Below are positions 9,217 to 16,929 of a DNA stretch of 64,000 nt, in pieces. The translations under genes were made by a program, and so were the position numbers. How positions within the stretch are numbered: the stretch's first letter is position 1; each line of letters starts with the position of its first letter. The stretch is from Streptomyces canus (GTDB taxonomy: Bacteria > Actinomycetota > Actinomycetes > Streptomycetales > Streptomycetaceae): NCBI RefSeq assembly GCF_030815415.1, contig NZ_JAUSWW010000001.1, forward strand, positions 2,046,001-2,110,000. Reading direction: 5' to 3'. A model generated the notes under the pieces. That model made no database searches, had not been told where the DNA came from, and worked only from the letters and a program-made list of their open reading frames with translations.

Positions 9217-10212
9217 TCAGCTGCGAGGCGCTTGGGCCGTGGAACCCCGGACCACCAGTTCCGGCTCGAAGAGCAGCTCCTCCGGGGTCACGGAACCGCC
9301 GCCGATCTGTGTGTTCAGCAGTTCCACCGCCGCCCGTCCCATGGCCTCGATGGGCTGGCGGACCGTGGTCAGCGGGGGTTCCGTGCAGTTCATGAACGCG
9401 GAGTCGTCGTAGCCGACGACCGACACCTGCGCGGGCACCCGGAGTCCCTTGCGGCGGGCGGCCCGGACCGCGCCGAGGGCGAGCGGGTCGCTGGCGCAGA
9501 TGATCCCGGTGACCCCCCGGTCGATCAGCCGGGAGGCGGCGGCGTGACCGCCTTCGATGGAGAACATGGCTCGGGCGACATGCTCGTCGGGGAGCTCCCC
9601 CAGACCGCGGGCGGCGGCGAGCTTGCGCGCCGACGGCACATGGTCGTCGGGTCCCAACACCAGCCCGATGCGCTCATGGCCCAGCGAGGCGAGGTGGCGC
9701 CAGGCCTGCTCGACGGCGACCGTGTCGTCGCAGGAGACCCCGGGAAAGCCGAGGTCGGCGATGGACGCGTTGACGAGGACGACGGGGATGTTGCGGTCGG
9801 CGAGCAGCCGGTAGTGGTCGTGCGGGGCGTCGGCCTGGGCGTACAGGCCACCGGCGAAGACGACGCCGGAGACCTGCTGCTGGAGCAGCAGCGCCACGTA
9901 GTCCGCCTCGGAGACACCGCCCTTGGTCTGGGTGCACAGCACCGGGGTCAGTCCGAGCTGGGCCAGCGCCCCGCCGATGACCTCGGCGAACGCCGGGAAG
10001 ATCGGGTTCTGCAACTCGGGCAGCACGAGGCCGACGAGCCGCGCGCGCTCCCCGCGCAGCTGTGTGGGCCGCTCGTAGCCGAGCACGTCCAGGGCGCTCA
10101 GCACCGCCTGCCGGGTGGTCTCGGAGACTCCGGGCTTGCCGTTGAGCACCCGGCTGACCGTGGCCTCGCTGACCCCGACCTTCTTCGCCACCTCGGCAAG
10201 TCGTCGCGTCAT
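9217..10212 (-). CDS. LacI-family transcriptional regulator of the alpha-glucan locus
   Basis: DNA-binding repressor that should release the importer/glucosidase operon when a sugar binds, 331 residues. The LacI headpiece is at 1-50 (VAKKVGVSEATVSRVLNGKP, then hinge region SALDVLGYERP), followed by the periplasmic-binding-protein-like sensor to the end (ASDPLALGAVRAARRKGLRVP, VSVVGYDDSAFMNCTEPPLTTV). It is transcribed in the same direction as the importer, which starts 146 bases downstream. Its own upstream region is full of CTTGC half-sites, so autoregulation is likely. It resembles MalR/AglR-type regulators of Streptomyces; which inducer it senses is not readable. Confidence 0.93.
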   Translation of the reverse strand: MTRRLAEVAKKVGVSEATVSRVLNGKPGVSETTRQAVLSALDVLGYERPTQLRGERARLVGLVLPELQNPIFPAFAEVIGGALAQLGLTPVLCTQTKGGVSEADYVALLLQQQVSGVVFAGGLYAQADAPHDHYRLLADRNIPVVLVNASIADLGFPGVSCDDTVAVEQAWRHLASLGHERIGLVLGPDDHVPSARKLAAARGLGELPDEHVARAMFSIEGGHAAASRLIDRGVTGIICASDPLALGAVRAARRKGLRVPAQVSVVGYDDSAFMNCTEPPLTTVRQPIEAMGRAAVELLNTQIGGGSVTPEELLFEPELVVRGSTAQAPRS

Positions 10213-10214
10213 GC

Positions 10215-10271
10215 GCGCAAGAATAGCGCAAGAAATGCAAGCGGCTTGCGTTCCGATGGATCGGGCTTGCG
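10215..10271 (-). promoter_or_regulatory. cluster of CTTGC half-sites upstream of LacI gene (probable operator)
   Basis: Directly upstream of the LacI ATG lie two direct repeats of CTTGCGC (read on the minus strand; 10215-10221 and 10226-10232), the perfect inverted repeat GCAAGC-G-GCTTGC (10237-10249), and one further GCTTGCG (10265-10271). The density of one word in 57 bases and the dyad suggest the binding site of the adjacent LacI protein. CTTGC-containing repeats are known from Streptomyces alpha-amylase/maltose promoters, which supports a MalR-like specificity. The assignment is inference. Confidence 0.6.
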
Positions 10272-10296
10272 TGGTTCCGGTCGCTCCGGAATGCCG

Positions 10297-10992
10297 CTAC
10301 TTGGCCGCCCACAGACCGCGGACGTGACCGAGATGGCGTGTCATCACCGCGCGCGTCGCCTGCTCGTCGCGTGCGATCAGTGCGTCGATGAGTTCGAGGT
10401 GCTCCTCGGCGGAGGCCAGCAGACGGCCGGCCTCGACCAGTGCCGTGAGCCCGTAGAGACGGGACCGCTTGCGCAGGTCGCCGACGACCTCGACGAGATG
10501 GGCGTTGCCGGCGAGGGCGAGCAGGCCCAGGTGGAAGCGAGTGTCGGCCTCGACGTACGCCACCAGGTCGCCGGCCGCCGCTGCCTGTACGATCTCCCGG
10601 GCCGCCGGGCGCAGCGCCTCCAGCGAGACCGGGTCGGCGGTCCTGGCCAGCTCCGTCACCGTGGGAATCTCGATGAGCGCACGGATGTGGGTGTACTCGT
10701 CGAGTTGTCTGTCGGAGACGGCGGTGACCCGGAAGCCCTTGTTGGGAACGGTGTCGACCAGGCCCTCCTTGGCCAGGTCCAGCATCGCCTCGCGCACCGG
10801 CGTCGCCGAGACACCGAAGCGGGCGGCGAGGGTCGGCGCCGAGTACACCTCGCCGGGCAGCAGTTCACCGGCGACCAGTGCGGCCCGCAGGGCGTCGGCG
10901 ACCCGTTCCCGGTAGCTGCTCTTCTTGCCGCCGAGAACGGGCAGGGCCGGGGCGGTGGCAGGGGTGGGGGCGCTGGTGCGCTGGGCAGCCAT
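10297..10992 (-). CDS. GntR-family (FadR subfamily) regulator of hydroxyproline catabolism
   Basis: Transcriptional regulator, 231 residues. An Ala/Pro-rich tail (1-20) is followed by a winged HTH (about 25-90: VYSAPTLAARFGVSATPVRE, GLVDTVPNKGFRV) and an all-helical FCD sensor domain (about 95-225) with the Asp/His pattern expected of a metal-assisted ligand pocket (DTRFHLGLLALAGN, HLELIDALIARD). Last gene of the hydroxyproline cluster, with its own promoter region containing the dyad ATGTC-ACGC-GACAT. The same ATGTCAC word occurs at two other promoters of the cluster, so this protein is the likely local regulator and autoregulator. Confidence 0.9.
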   Translation of the reverse strand: MAAQRTSAPTPATAPALPVLGGKKSSYRERVADALRAALVAGELLPGEVYSAPTLAARFGVSATPVREAMLDLAKEGLVDTVPNKGFRVTAVSDRQLDEYTHIRALIEIPTVTELARTADPVSLEALRPAAREIVQAAAAGDLVAYVEADTRFHLGLLALAGNAHLVEVVGDLRKRSRLYGLTALVEAGRLLASAEEHLELIDALIARDEQATRAVMTRHLGHVRGLWAAK

Positions 10993-11015
10993 GAGGGCGG
11001 TCTCCTAGTGGTGCA

Positions 11016-11029
11016 ATGTCACGCGACAT
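11016..11029. promoter_or_regulatory. operator-like dyad upstream of GntR gene
   Basis: Inverted repeat ATGTC-ACGC-GACAT, 24 bases upstream of the GntR start codon (minus strand). It shares ATGTCAC with sites at 13061-13068 and 15934-15944. GntR/FadR proteins bind short dyads of this size, so it is probably the autoregulatory site. Confidence 0.6.
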
Positions 11030-11090
11030 CGTCATTATCGACCTCCCGGTGAACCTGCCGGGACGCCGAGGACGGCCGCCGGGGGAACAC

Positions 11091-12092
11091 CTAGAGGACG
11101 AACCCGGCCGGGAAGGGGTCGGTCGGGTCGAGCAGGTACTGGGCCGTGCCCGTGATCCAGGCCCGGCCGGTGAAGCTGGGCAGGACGGCGGGGATGCCGG
11201 CGACCTCGGTGGTGCCGAGGAGGCGGCCGGTGAACTGGGTTCCGATGAAGGACTCGTTCACGAACTCGGTGTGCAGGGGGAGTTCGCCGCGCGCGTGGAG
11301 CTGCGCCATGCGCGCGCTGGTGCCGGTTCCGCAGGGTGAGCGGTCGAACCAGCCGGGGTGGATCGCCATCGCGTGCCGGGAGTGCCGGGCGGTGGCGCCG
11401 GGAGCGTACAGGTGGACGTGGTGACAGCCGCGGATCGAGGGGTCCTCCGGGTGGACGGGCTCCTCCTCGGCGTTGATCGCTTCCATGAGGGCGAGGCCGG
11501 CCTGGAGGATGTCGTCCTTGCGGGAGCGGTCGAAGGGCAGCCCGAACTCCTCCAGCGGCAGGATGGCGTAGAAGTTGCCGCCGTATGCCAGGTCATATGT
11601 CACCGTGCGCCCGCCGACGAGTGTGATCTTGCGGTCGAGGCCCACGGAGAAGGACGGCACGTTCTTGAGCGTGACCGACTTCGCGGCGCCGTCCTCGACC
11701 TCGACCTCGGCGACGACGAGTCCCGCCGGGGTGTCGAGCCGGATGGTGGTGACCGGCTCGACGACCTCGACCATGCCGGTCTCCACCAGCACGGTGGCCA
11801 CCCCGATGGTGCCGTGTCCGCACATCGGCAGATAGCCGGAGACCTCGATGTAGATGACGCCCCAGTCGCAGTCCGGGCGGGTGGGCGGCTGGAGGACGGC
11901 GCCGCTCATCGCCGCGTGGCCTCGGGGTTCGTTCATCAGGAGCTGCTTGATGTCGTCGCGGTGCTCGCGGAAGTACAGCCGCCGCTCGTTCATGGTCGCG
12001 CCGGGGATCGTGCCGATGCCGCCGGTGATCACGCGGGTGGGCATGCCCTCGGTGTGCGAGTCGACGGCGTGCAGGACGAGTTTGCTGCGCAT
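11091..12092 (-). CDS. 4-hydroxyproline 2-epimerase (proline racemase family)
   Basis: Converts trans-4-hydroxy-L-proline to cis-4-hydroxy-D-proline, the first step of the pathway, in the cytoplasm. 333 residues, normal for the family. Both catalytic cysteines are present: C91 in LPMCGHGTIG and C254 in SPCGTGTSA. Two cysteines indicate an epimerase/racemase; the related dehydratases have threonine at the second position. The neighbouring deaminase and D-hydroxyproline-type dehydrogenase make 4-hydroxyproline a better guess than proline. It begins 37 bases after the DapA-like gene. Confidence 0.92.
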   Translation of the reverse strand: MRSKLVLHAVDSHTEGMPTRVITGGIGTIPGATMNERRLYFREHRDDIKQLLMNEPRGHAAMSGAVLQPPTRPDCDWGVIYIEVSGYLPMCGHGTIGVATVLVETGMVEVVEPVTTIRLDTPAGLVVAEVEVEDGAAKSVTLKNVPSFSVGLDRKITLVGGRTVTYDLAYGGNFYAILPLEEFGLPFDRSRKDDILQAGLALMEAINAEEEPVHPEDPSIRGCHHVHLYAPGATARHSRHAMAIHPGWFDRSPCGTGTSARMAQLHARGELPLHTEFVNESFIGTQFTGRLLGTTEVAGIPAVLPSFTGRAWITGTAQYLLDPTDPFPAGFVL

Positions 12093-12129
12093 GACGCTCC
12101 TGATGAACCTGGGGGATCCGACGGGACGG

Positions 12130-13035
12130 TCAGGCGAGTCCGGCGGCGACCGCCCGTTCGGTGGCCGCGCGCACCGCGGCCTCCTGCTCGGGCAGCAGCG
12201 GGACGCGTGGCGGACGGACGGGGCCGCCGTGCCGGCCGACGATGTCCATGGACAGCTTGATGGACTGGACGAACTCGACCTTGGAGTCCCAGCGCAGCAG
12301 CGGGTGCAGCTGCTCGTACAGCTTCTTCGCGGTGGCCAGGTCGCCCGCGACGGCCGCCCGGTAGAGCTCCACGCTCGCGCGGGGCAGTGCGTTCGGATAG
12401 CCCGCCACCCAGCCCTTGGCCCCGGCGATCGCCAGCTCCAGGAGGACGTCGTCGGCGCCGATCAACAGGTCGAGCCCGGGGGCGAGTTCGGCGATCCGGT
12501 ACGCGCGGCGGACGTCGCCGGAGAACTCCTTGACCGCGTGGATGTGGCCCTCGGCGTACAGCTCGGCCAGCAGCTCCGGGACCAGGTCGACCTTGGTGTC
12601 GATGGGGTTGTTGTACGCCACGACCGGCAGTCCCGCCTTCGCGACCTCGGCGTAGTGGGCCAGCACGGACCGCTCGTCGGCGCGGTAGGCGTTGGGCGGC
12701 AGCAGCATCACGGAGGCGCAGCCGGCGTCCCTGGCCTGCTCGGCCCAGCGGCGGGCCTCGGCGGAGCCGTAGGCGGCGACACCCGGCATCACGCGCTCCC
12801 CTCCGATGGCCGCCACGGCCGTCTCGACGACCTTGGCCCGCTCCTCGGGGGTGAGAACCTGGTACTCGCCGAGGGACCCGTTCGGTACGACGCCGTCGCA
12901 GCCGTTCTCGACCAGCCAGACGCAGTGCTCGGCGAACCTGTCGAGGTTGACGGAGAGGTCGTCGTTCAGCGGGAGGGCGGTGGCGACGAGGACGCCGCGC
13001 CAGGGGCGGCCGCCGATGTTCTCGGTGCTGGTCAT
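12130..13035 (-). CDS. DapA-family aldolase/deaminase, probable 1-pyrroline-4-hydroxy-2-carboxylate deaminase
   Basis: Schiff-base enzyme of the dihydrodipicolinate synthase/N-acetylneuraminate lyase family, 301 residues from the chosen ATG. Catalytic lysine K169 (HAVKEFSG) and tyrosine Y141 (VAYNNP) are present, with the GSLGEYQVLTPEER loop near residue 53. In this cluster it should deaminate 1-pyrroline-4-hydroxy-2-carboxylate to 2-oxoglutarate semialdehyde. I chose the ATG at 13035 because GACGGGAT precedes it; an upstream ATG at 13068 would lie inside the operator word TGTGACAT. The semialdehyde dehydrogenase that finishes the pathway is not in the window. Confidence 0.88.
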   Translation of the reverse strand: MTSTENIGGRPWRGVLVATALPLNDDLSVNLDRFAEHCVWLVENGCDGVVPNGSLGEYQVLTPEERAKVVETAVAAIGGERVMPGVAAYGSAEARRWAEQARDAGCASVMLLPPNAYRADERSVLAHYAEVAKAGLPVVAYNNPIDTKVDLVPELLAELYAEGHIHAVKEFSGDVRRAYRIAELAPGLDLLIGADDVLLELAIAGAKGWVAGYPNALPRASVELYRAAVAGDLATAKKLYEQLHPLLRWDSKVEFVQSIKLSMDIVGRHGGPVRPPRVPLLPEQEAAVRAATERAVAAGLA

Positions 13036-13060
13036 CTGGGATCCCGTCTCATCGATAGGG

Positions 13061-13068
13061 TGTGACAT
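13061..13068. promoter_or_regulatory. operator-like word TGTGACAT upstream of the deaminase gene
   Basis: In the 46-base gap between the FAD subunit gene and the deaminase gene. Read on the minus strand the region is CAGTAAAATGTCACA, matching CAGTACTATGTCACA at 15930-15942 in 13 of 15 positions. It is therefore probably a second binding site of the cluster's GntR regulator, and implies an internal promoter. Confidence 0.5.
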
Positions 13069-13081
13069 TTTACTGGCGGCC

Positions 13082-14473
13082 TCAGCCGTCCTCGGGCTCG
13101 GCGGCCAGGACGCCGAGGGGCACGGGTCCGGCGAACGGCCGAAGCGTCGGCGTGAGCGCGCACCCGGCGAGCCCCGCGACCGCGGGTCCGCACACCCGCC
13201 CCTGACACCAGCCCATCCCGGCGCGCGTCAGCAGCTTCACGGTCCGCACGTCCCCGGCGCCGAGCTCGTCGACGGCCTCCCGGATCGCTCCCCCGGTGAC
13301 CTCCTCGCAGCGACAGACGACCGTGTCGTCGGTGATCTGCTCGGTCCAGTGGGCGGGCGGCAGGTACACGGCGTCCAGTGCGGCGAAGAACGCGCGCAGC
13401 CGGGTGCGGGTGCGCGCGGCCGCGGCCCACTCGCGCGCGTCGGGGGCGATGCCGCGCAGACGTGCCGCGATCGACCGGCCGGCGATGTGTCCCTCGGCCA
13501 GGGAGAGGGCGGAGCCTCCGATGCCGGTGGTCTCGCCCGCGGCCCAGACGCCGGGGACGTCGGTGCGCTGCTCGTCGTCGACGTGCACGTCCATCCCGTC
13601 GAGCCGGCAGCCCAGCGTCTGGGCGAGGTCGGTGTGCGGGAGCATGCCGTGCCCCACGGCGAGGGTGTCGCAGGCGATACGGCGCCCGGTGCCGGACCTG
13701 ACCCGCCCGTCAGCGTCGAGCGCGGCGACGGTCACCGCCTCCAGGCGCCGCGCGCCGTGCGCCTCGACGACGGTGTGGCGGGCGAGGGTGCGCACCCGGT
13801 GCCGGAGCAACCGGGCCGCGTACCGGGCGCCTTCGGCGACTTTGCCGGGCCGGGCCGCCAGGGCGCGGGTCCGCCGTACGAAGTCCTTCGGGTCGGCGGA
13901 CTCGACCAGCGCGGCCACCTCCACACCGGCGGCGGCGAGCCCCGTCGCGACGGGGAGCAGCAGTGGGCCGGTGCCGGCGACCACAGCGGTGCGTCCGGAC
14001 ACGGCGAGGGTGCCCTTGAGCATGGCCTGGGCGCCGCCCGCCGTCACGACGCCGGGGAGGGTCCAGCCGGGGAACGGCAGGACCTTCTCGTAGCCGCCGG
14101 TGGCGAGGAGGACGGCGTCGGCGCGGACCGCGGCGGGGTGCTCCTGCTCGGGGCCGAGCAGGGCGTGCGCGGTGAAGCCGGCGCCCCGCTGCTCGACGAA
14201 CCACACGTGATGCTCCGTCAAGAGCCGTACGTGGCCCGCCTGTACGTGGGTGCGCAGGACGTCCCTCAGTCGCTCCCAGGTGCGCCATTGGTGGTGCAGG
14301 GCCTGCGGGCGGCGAGCGCGGAGGTCTGCGGCGGGCCGGCGGTAGAACTGGCCGCCGACTTCCGCGGCCGAGTCGATCAAGGTGACTTGTACGCCCCGGG
14401 ACGCGGCGGCGACGGCGGCGGCGAGTCCGGCGGGGCCCGCCCCGATCACGGCGAGGTGCGGCCGGTCAGTCAT
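13082..14473 (-). CDS. D-hydroxyproline dehydrogenase-type FAD/NAD(P) oxidoreductase subunit with C-terminal iron-sulfur motif
   Basis: Flavoprotein subunit of a multi-subunit amine/imino-acid dehydrogenase, 463 residues. An N-terminal FAD Rossmann motif (LAVIGAGPAGLAAAVAAASR, about 7-26) is followed by a second dinucleotide fold (TAVVAGTGPLLLPVATGL). The C-terminal region has VVCRCEEVTGG and GWCQGRVCGP, the CxC...CxxxxC pattern of a BFD-like [2Fe-2S] cluster. This matches the HcnB/octopine-dehydrogenase A type. Its ATG overlaps the stop of the [2Fe-2S] subunit gene by 8 bases. The electron acceptor is probably the respiratory chain, by analogy. Confidence 0.9.
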   Translation of the reverse strand: MTDRPHLAVIGAGPAGLAAAVAAASRGVQVTLIDSAAEVGGQFYRRPAADLRARRPQALHHQWRTWERLRDVLRTHVQAGHVRLLTEHHVWFVEQRGAGFTAHALLGPEQEHPAAVRADAVLLATGGYEKVLPFPGWTLPGVVTAGGAQAMLKGTLAVSGRTAVVAGTGPLLLPVATGLAAAGVEVAALVESADPKDFVRRTRALAARPGKVAEGARYAARLLRHRVRTLARHTVVEAHGARRLEAVTVAALDADGRVRSGTGRRIACDTLAVGHGMLPHTDLAQTLGCRLDGMDVHVDDEQRTDVPGVWAAGETTGIGGSALSLAEGHIAGRSIAARLRGIAPDAREWAAAARTRTRLRAFFAALDAVYLPPAHWTEQITDDTVVCRCEEVTGGAIREAVDELGAGDVRTVKLLTRAGMGWCQGRVCGPAVAGLAGCALTPTLRPFAGPVPLGVLAAEPEDG

Positions 14474-14768
14474 CGTGGCCCGTCCCCTCCTGCGTACGGA
14501 TCGCGTCGCCCGGCCGTAGCGGCACGAGGCAAGCCCGCCGGTTGGGGCGGTCGTTGACGGTCACCAGGCAGTCGAAGCAGACGCCGATGCCGCAGAAGAC
14601 GCCGCGCGGCCGGCCCTCTGCGCGGGTGGTGCGCCAGGAGGTGACACCGGCGGCCCAGAGTGCGGCGGCGACGGTCTGTCCGGGCAGGGCCTCGATCTCA
14701 CGGCCGTCGAGGGTGACCGCGAAGGCCGGGCCCGGCCGGGCGTCGGCCAGTTCGAGCGGGGATCTCAC
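14466..14768 (-). CDS. (2Fe-2S)-binding subunit of the hydroxyproline dehydrogenase
   Basis: Small ferredoxin-like subunit, 100 residues, HcnA type. The cluster ligands are visible in FCGIGVCFDCLV and RRACLVP, giving the plant-type spacing C-x4-C-x2-C...C. It starts at a GTG overlapping the stop of the DadA-like gene (GTGA) and overlaps the next gene by 8 bases, so the three subunits should be made in equal amounts. It would pass electrons between the two flavoproteins. Confidence 0.9.
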   Translation of the reverse strand: MRSPLELADARPGPAFAVTLDGREIEALPGQTVAAALWAAGVTSWRTTRAEGRPRGVFCGIGVCFDCLVTVNDRPNRRACLVPLRPGDAIRTQEGTGHDD

Positions 14769-15925
14769 GCGGTTTCCTCCACGGGGGCGGGGAAGCGGTC
14801 GGGGCGGAACGGCGTCAGGTCCAGCTCGGGCGTCTTCGCGGTCAGCGCCTGGGCGATCAACTGCCCGGTACCGGTGGCCAGTCCGATGCCCGCGCCCTCG
14901 TGTCCGCAGGCGTGGTGCAGACCGGGGACGCGCGGGTCGGGGCCGATCGCGGGGAGGTGGTCGGGCATGTACGGGCGGAATCCGAGGTAGGCGCGCATCG
15001 CCCGGACGTCCGTGAGGAACGGGAACAGCCGGGTCGCGCCTGCCGCCAGGGCCCGTAGGGCCGGCAGCGAGAACGACCGGTCGAAGCCGACCCGTTCCCG
15101 GCTCGCGCCGATCAACACGGGCCCCGCGGCCGTCCCTTCCACGACCGGCGAGGTCTGGAGCGCGGCCGAGTCGCTGGCCACGTCGGCCACGTAGTCGGCG
15201 GCGTACACCTTGTGCCGGACCATCCGCGGGAGGGGTTCGGTGACCAGGACGAAGCCGCGCCGCGGGAGGACGGGGAGGCGGGTTCCCGCGAGCGCGGCCA
15301 GTTCGGCGCCCCAGGTGCCGGCCGCGTTGACGACCGCCGGGGTATCGATGTCGCCCCGGTCCGTGCGGACGCCGCACACCGCGCCGTCCGGGGTGAGCCG
15401 TACGTCCGTGACGGTCCGGCCGGTGAACAGCCGTGCGCCCGAGGCGCGGACCAGGTGGGCGGCGGCCAGCGCGGGCATGACCTGGCAGTCCTGCGGATAC
15501 AGGACCCCGCCGGGCAGACCGGGGGCGAGGTGCGGCTCGAGGTCGTACAGGCCGTCTCCTACGACGGTTTCGGCGACGACCCCGGCGGCGCGCTGGGTGC
15601 CGGCGAACCGTTCGAGCGCGGCGAGCCCGTCCGGCGTCGAGGCGACGACCACGCCGCCCTTGGCCTCGTACTCGACGGCCTCCCCCAACTCCTCGGCGAG
15701 CTCCGCCCACAGGCGCCCCGACAGCAGGGCCAGGTCCAGTTCCGGGCCGGGTTCCTTGTCGGAGACGAGGAGGTTGCCCTCACCGGCTCCGGTCGTGCCG
15801 CCGGCCACCGGGCCGCGGTCCACGAGGATCACGTCGAGGCCCGCCCGGGCCGCGTACAGGGCGCAGGCCGCGCCCACCATCCCGGCTCCGACGACCACGA
15901 CATCGCAGGTCAGTCGCTTGCTCAC
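14765..15925 (-). CDS. DadA-like FAD-dependent D-amino acid dehydrogenase subunit
   Basis: Catalytic flavoprotein that would oxidise cis-4-hydroxy-D-proline to 1-pyrroline-4-hydroxy-2-carboxylate, 386 residues. It has an N-terminal FAD motif (VVVVGAGMVGAACALYAARA, about 9-28) and a DAO fold, with the C-terminal glycine-rich stretch GHEGAGIGLATGTGQLIAQAL characteristic of DadA/glycine oxidase proteins. First gene of the hydroxyproline transcription unit; the dyad TATGT-C-ACATA lies 9-19 bases upstream of its ATG. Role inferred from the cluster; D-proline is a possible substrate too. Confidence 0.9.
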   Translation of the reverse strand: MSKRLTCDVVVVGAGMVGAACALYAARAGLDVILVDRGPVAGGTTGAGEGNLLVSDKEPGPELDLALLSGRLWAELAEELGEAVEYEAKGGVVVASTPDGLAALERFAGTQRAAGVVAETVVGDGLYDLEPHLAPGLPGGVLYPQDCQVMPALAAAHLVRASGARLFTGRTVTDVRLTPDGAVCGVRTDRGDIDTPAVVNAAGTWGAELAALAGTRLPVLPRRGFVLVTEPLPRMVRHKVYAADYVADVASDSAALQTSPVVEGTAAGPVLIGASRERVGFDRSFSLPALRALAAGATRLFPFLTDVRAMRAYLGFRPYMPDHLPAIGPDPRVPGLHHACGHEGAGIGLATGTGQLIAQALTAKTPELDLTPFRPDRFPAPVEETA

Positions 15926-15933
15926 GGCAGTAC

Positions 15934-15944
15934 TATGTCACATA
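15934..15944. promoter_or_regulatory. operator dyad TATGT-C-ACATA at the head of the hydroxyproline operon
   Basis: Perfect inverted repeat with a one-base centre, just upstream of the DadA-like gene. It shares ATGTCACA with the other two sites in the cluster. Its position would block the operon promoter, so repression by the GntR protein with relief by hydroxyproline or a product is the simplest reading. Confidence 0.62.
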
Positions 15945-16032
15945 CCTCTCTATCTGGGAACGCCGCCACACAGCACCACACGTAAAGAAGAGAGGTGTCC
16001 GACGTGGCCGAGGACCGGTGTGGGCCGCGGCC

Positions 16033-16692
16033 TCACTCCGCCGCGGGGACCACCGTCAGGTGGGCGGCGGAACGGCGTGCGCCACGGGACCTGGCCGTCG
16101 CGGGGCGCGCCTCGCGCAGTACCAGGGTCAGCCGGGTGTAGCCCAGCTCCCGGAGGGTGGAGGACGTCTCGTCGACGACACGGCAGTCGGTGGCGCCCCA
16201 GCGCGGGTCCGGGTGCAGGACCGGGCGGACCCCGCCGTCGTGGGCGAAGGCCCGCTCGCCGACGGCGCGGATCCAGTGCGGCAGACCGTGCCGGTAGGCC
16301 GCCTCCATGATGGGGTCCTGGGCGATGTCCCGGCGGATCGACTGCAACCCCTGGTCATGACCGTGGCGCTCCACGGCGTCCGCGAAGTGGGCGAGCATCG
16401 GCAGGCACCAACTGGACTCGTGCTCACCGAGAACCGTGCCCGCGTCCGGATGGAACAGGACGAACCTGAGGAAGTTGTCGTCGGGCATGGCGGTGGGATG
16501 CGGGCCCACACCACGGAAAAGTGTCTCGAAAGCGGTGTTCGACAACACGACGTCCCACCGGTGGTCGAGAACGACCGAGGGAAAGGGGACCGCTTCGAGA
16601 AGGGTGGCGTAGTCCTGCAGATACGCCCGGGCCTCAAGACTCTCGGGGACGGGCCGCAGCTCCGGCCGCTGCCCTCCTGCCTGTTGTGCCAT
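16033..16692 (-). CDS. MmyB-like ligand-binding protein without a helix-turn-helix
   Basis: 219 residues from the ATG at 16692 (GAGGGG upstream). Residues about 25-200 match the PAS-like C-terminal domain of MmyB-type Streptomyces regulators: YATLLEAVPFPSVVLDHRWD, VLSNTAFETLF, DNFLRFVLFHPDAGTVL. In usual members this domain follows an XRE DNA-binding domain of about 80 residues; here that part is absent and only a short linker precedes it. An upstream TTG extends the frame by 22 residues but adds only arginine-rich sequence. It is divergent from the XRE gene at 16930, which in turn lacks this domain, so the two could act together. A degraded regulator is the alternative. Confidence 0.75.
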   Translation of the reverse strand: MAQQAGGQRPELRPVPESLEARAYLQDYATLLEAVPFPSVVLDHRWDVVLSNTAFETLFRGVGPHPTAMPDDNFLRFVLFHPDAGTVLGEHESSWCLPMLAHFADAVERHGHDQGLQSIRRDIAQDPIMEAAYRHGLPHWIRAVGERAFAHDGGVRPVLHPDPRWGATDCRVVDETSSTLRELGYTRLTLVLREARPATARSRGARRSAAHLTVVPAAE

Positions 16693-16758
16693 CGGGAGGT
16701 CACCCCTCTTGCCTATGCGGCCTTCACGCGGCGCCCTGATCCTGATGCCCGGGCGCAA

Positions 16759-16929
16759 GGCGTGTCAACTATCGTGGCATTTCATGCCTGTTGACGGCTG
16801 AAATTGGCCACAGTTGTGGCGAGGCCTGGATGTAAGTTCGAACAAGGGGCTACTCTCCCCGGAGTTCACGGCAACCGCTTGTGATGATCTTCTTGTGAGA
16901 AGCCAGTGAGAGACGTAGGAGATCTGCCG
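16759..16929. promoter_or_regulatory. divergent promoter region between MmyB-like and XRE genes
   Basis: Holds two inverted repeats: GCCACA-GT-TGTGGC (16807-16820), and a looser pair GTCAAC/GTTGAC flanking a 20-base spacer (about 16767-16796). TTGACG within the right arm could be a -35 element for the XRE gene. The first dyad is a good candidate operator for the XRE protein. No other gene is visible here. Confidence 0.45.
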
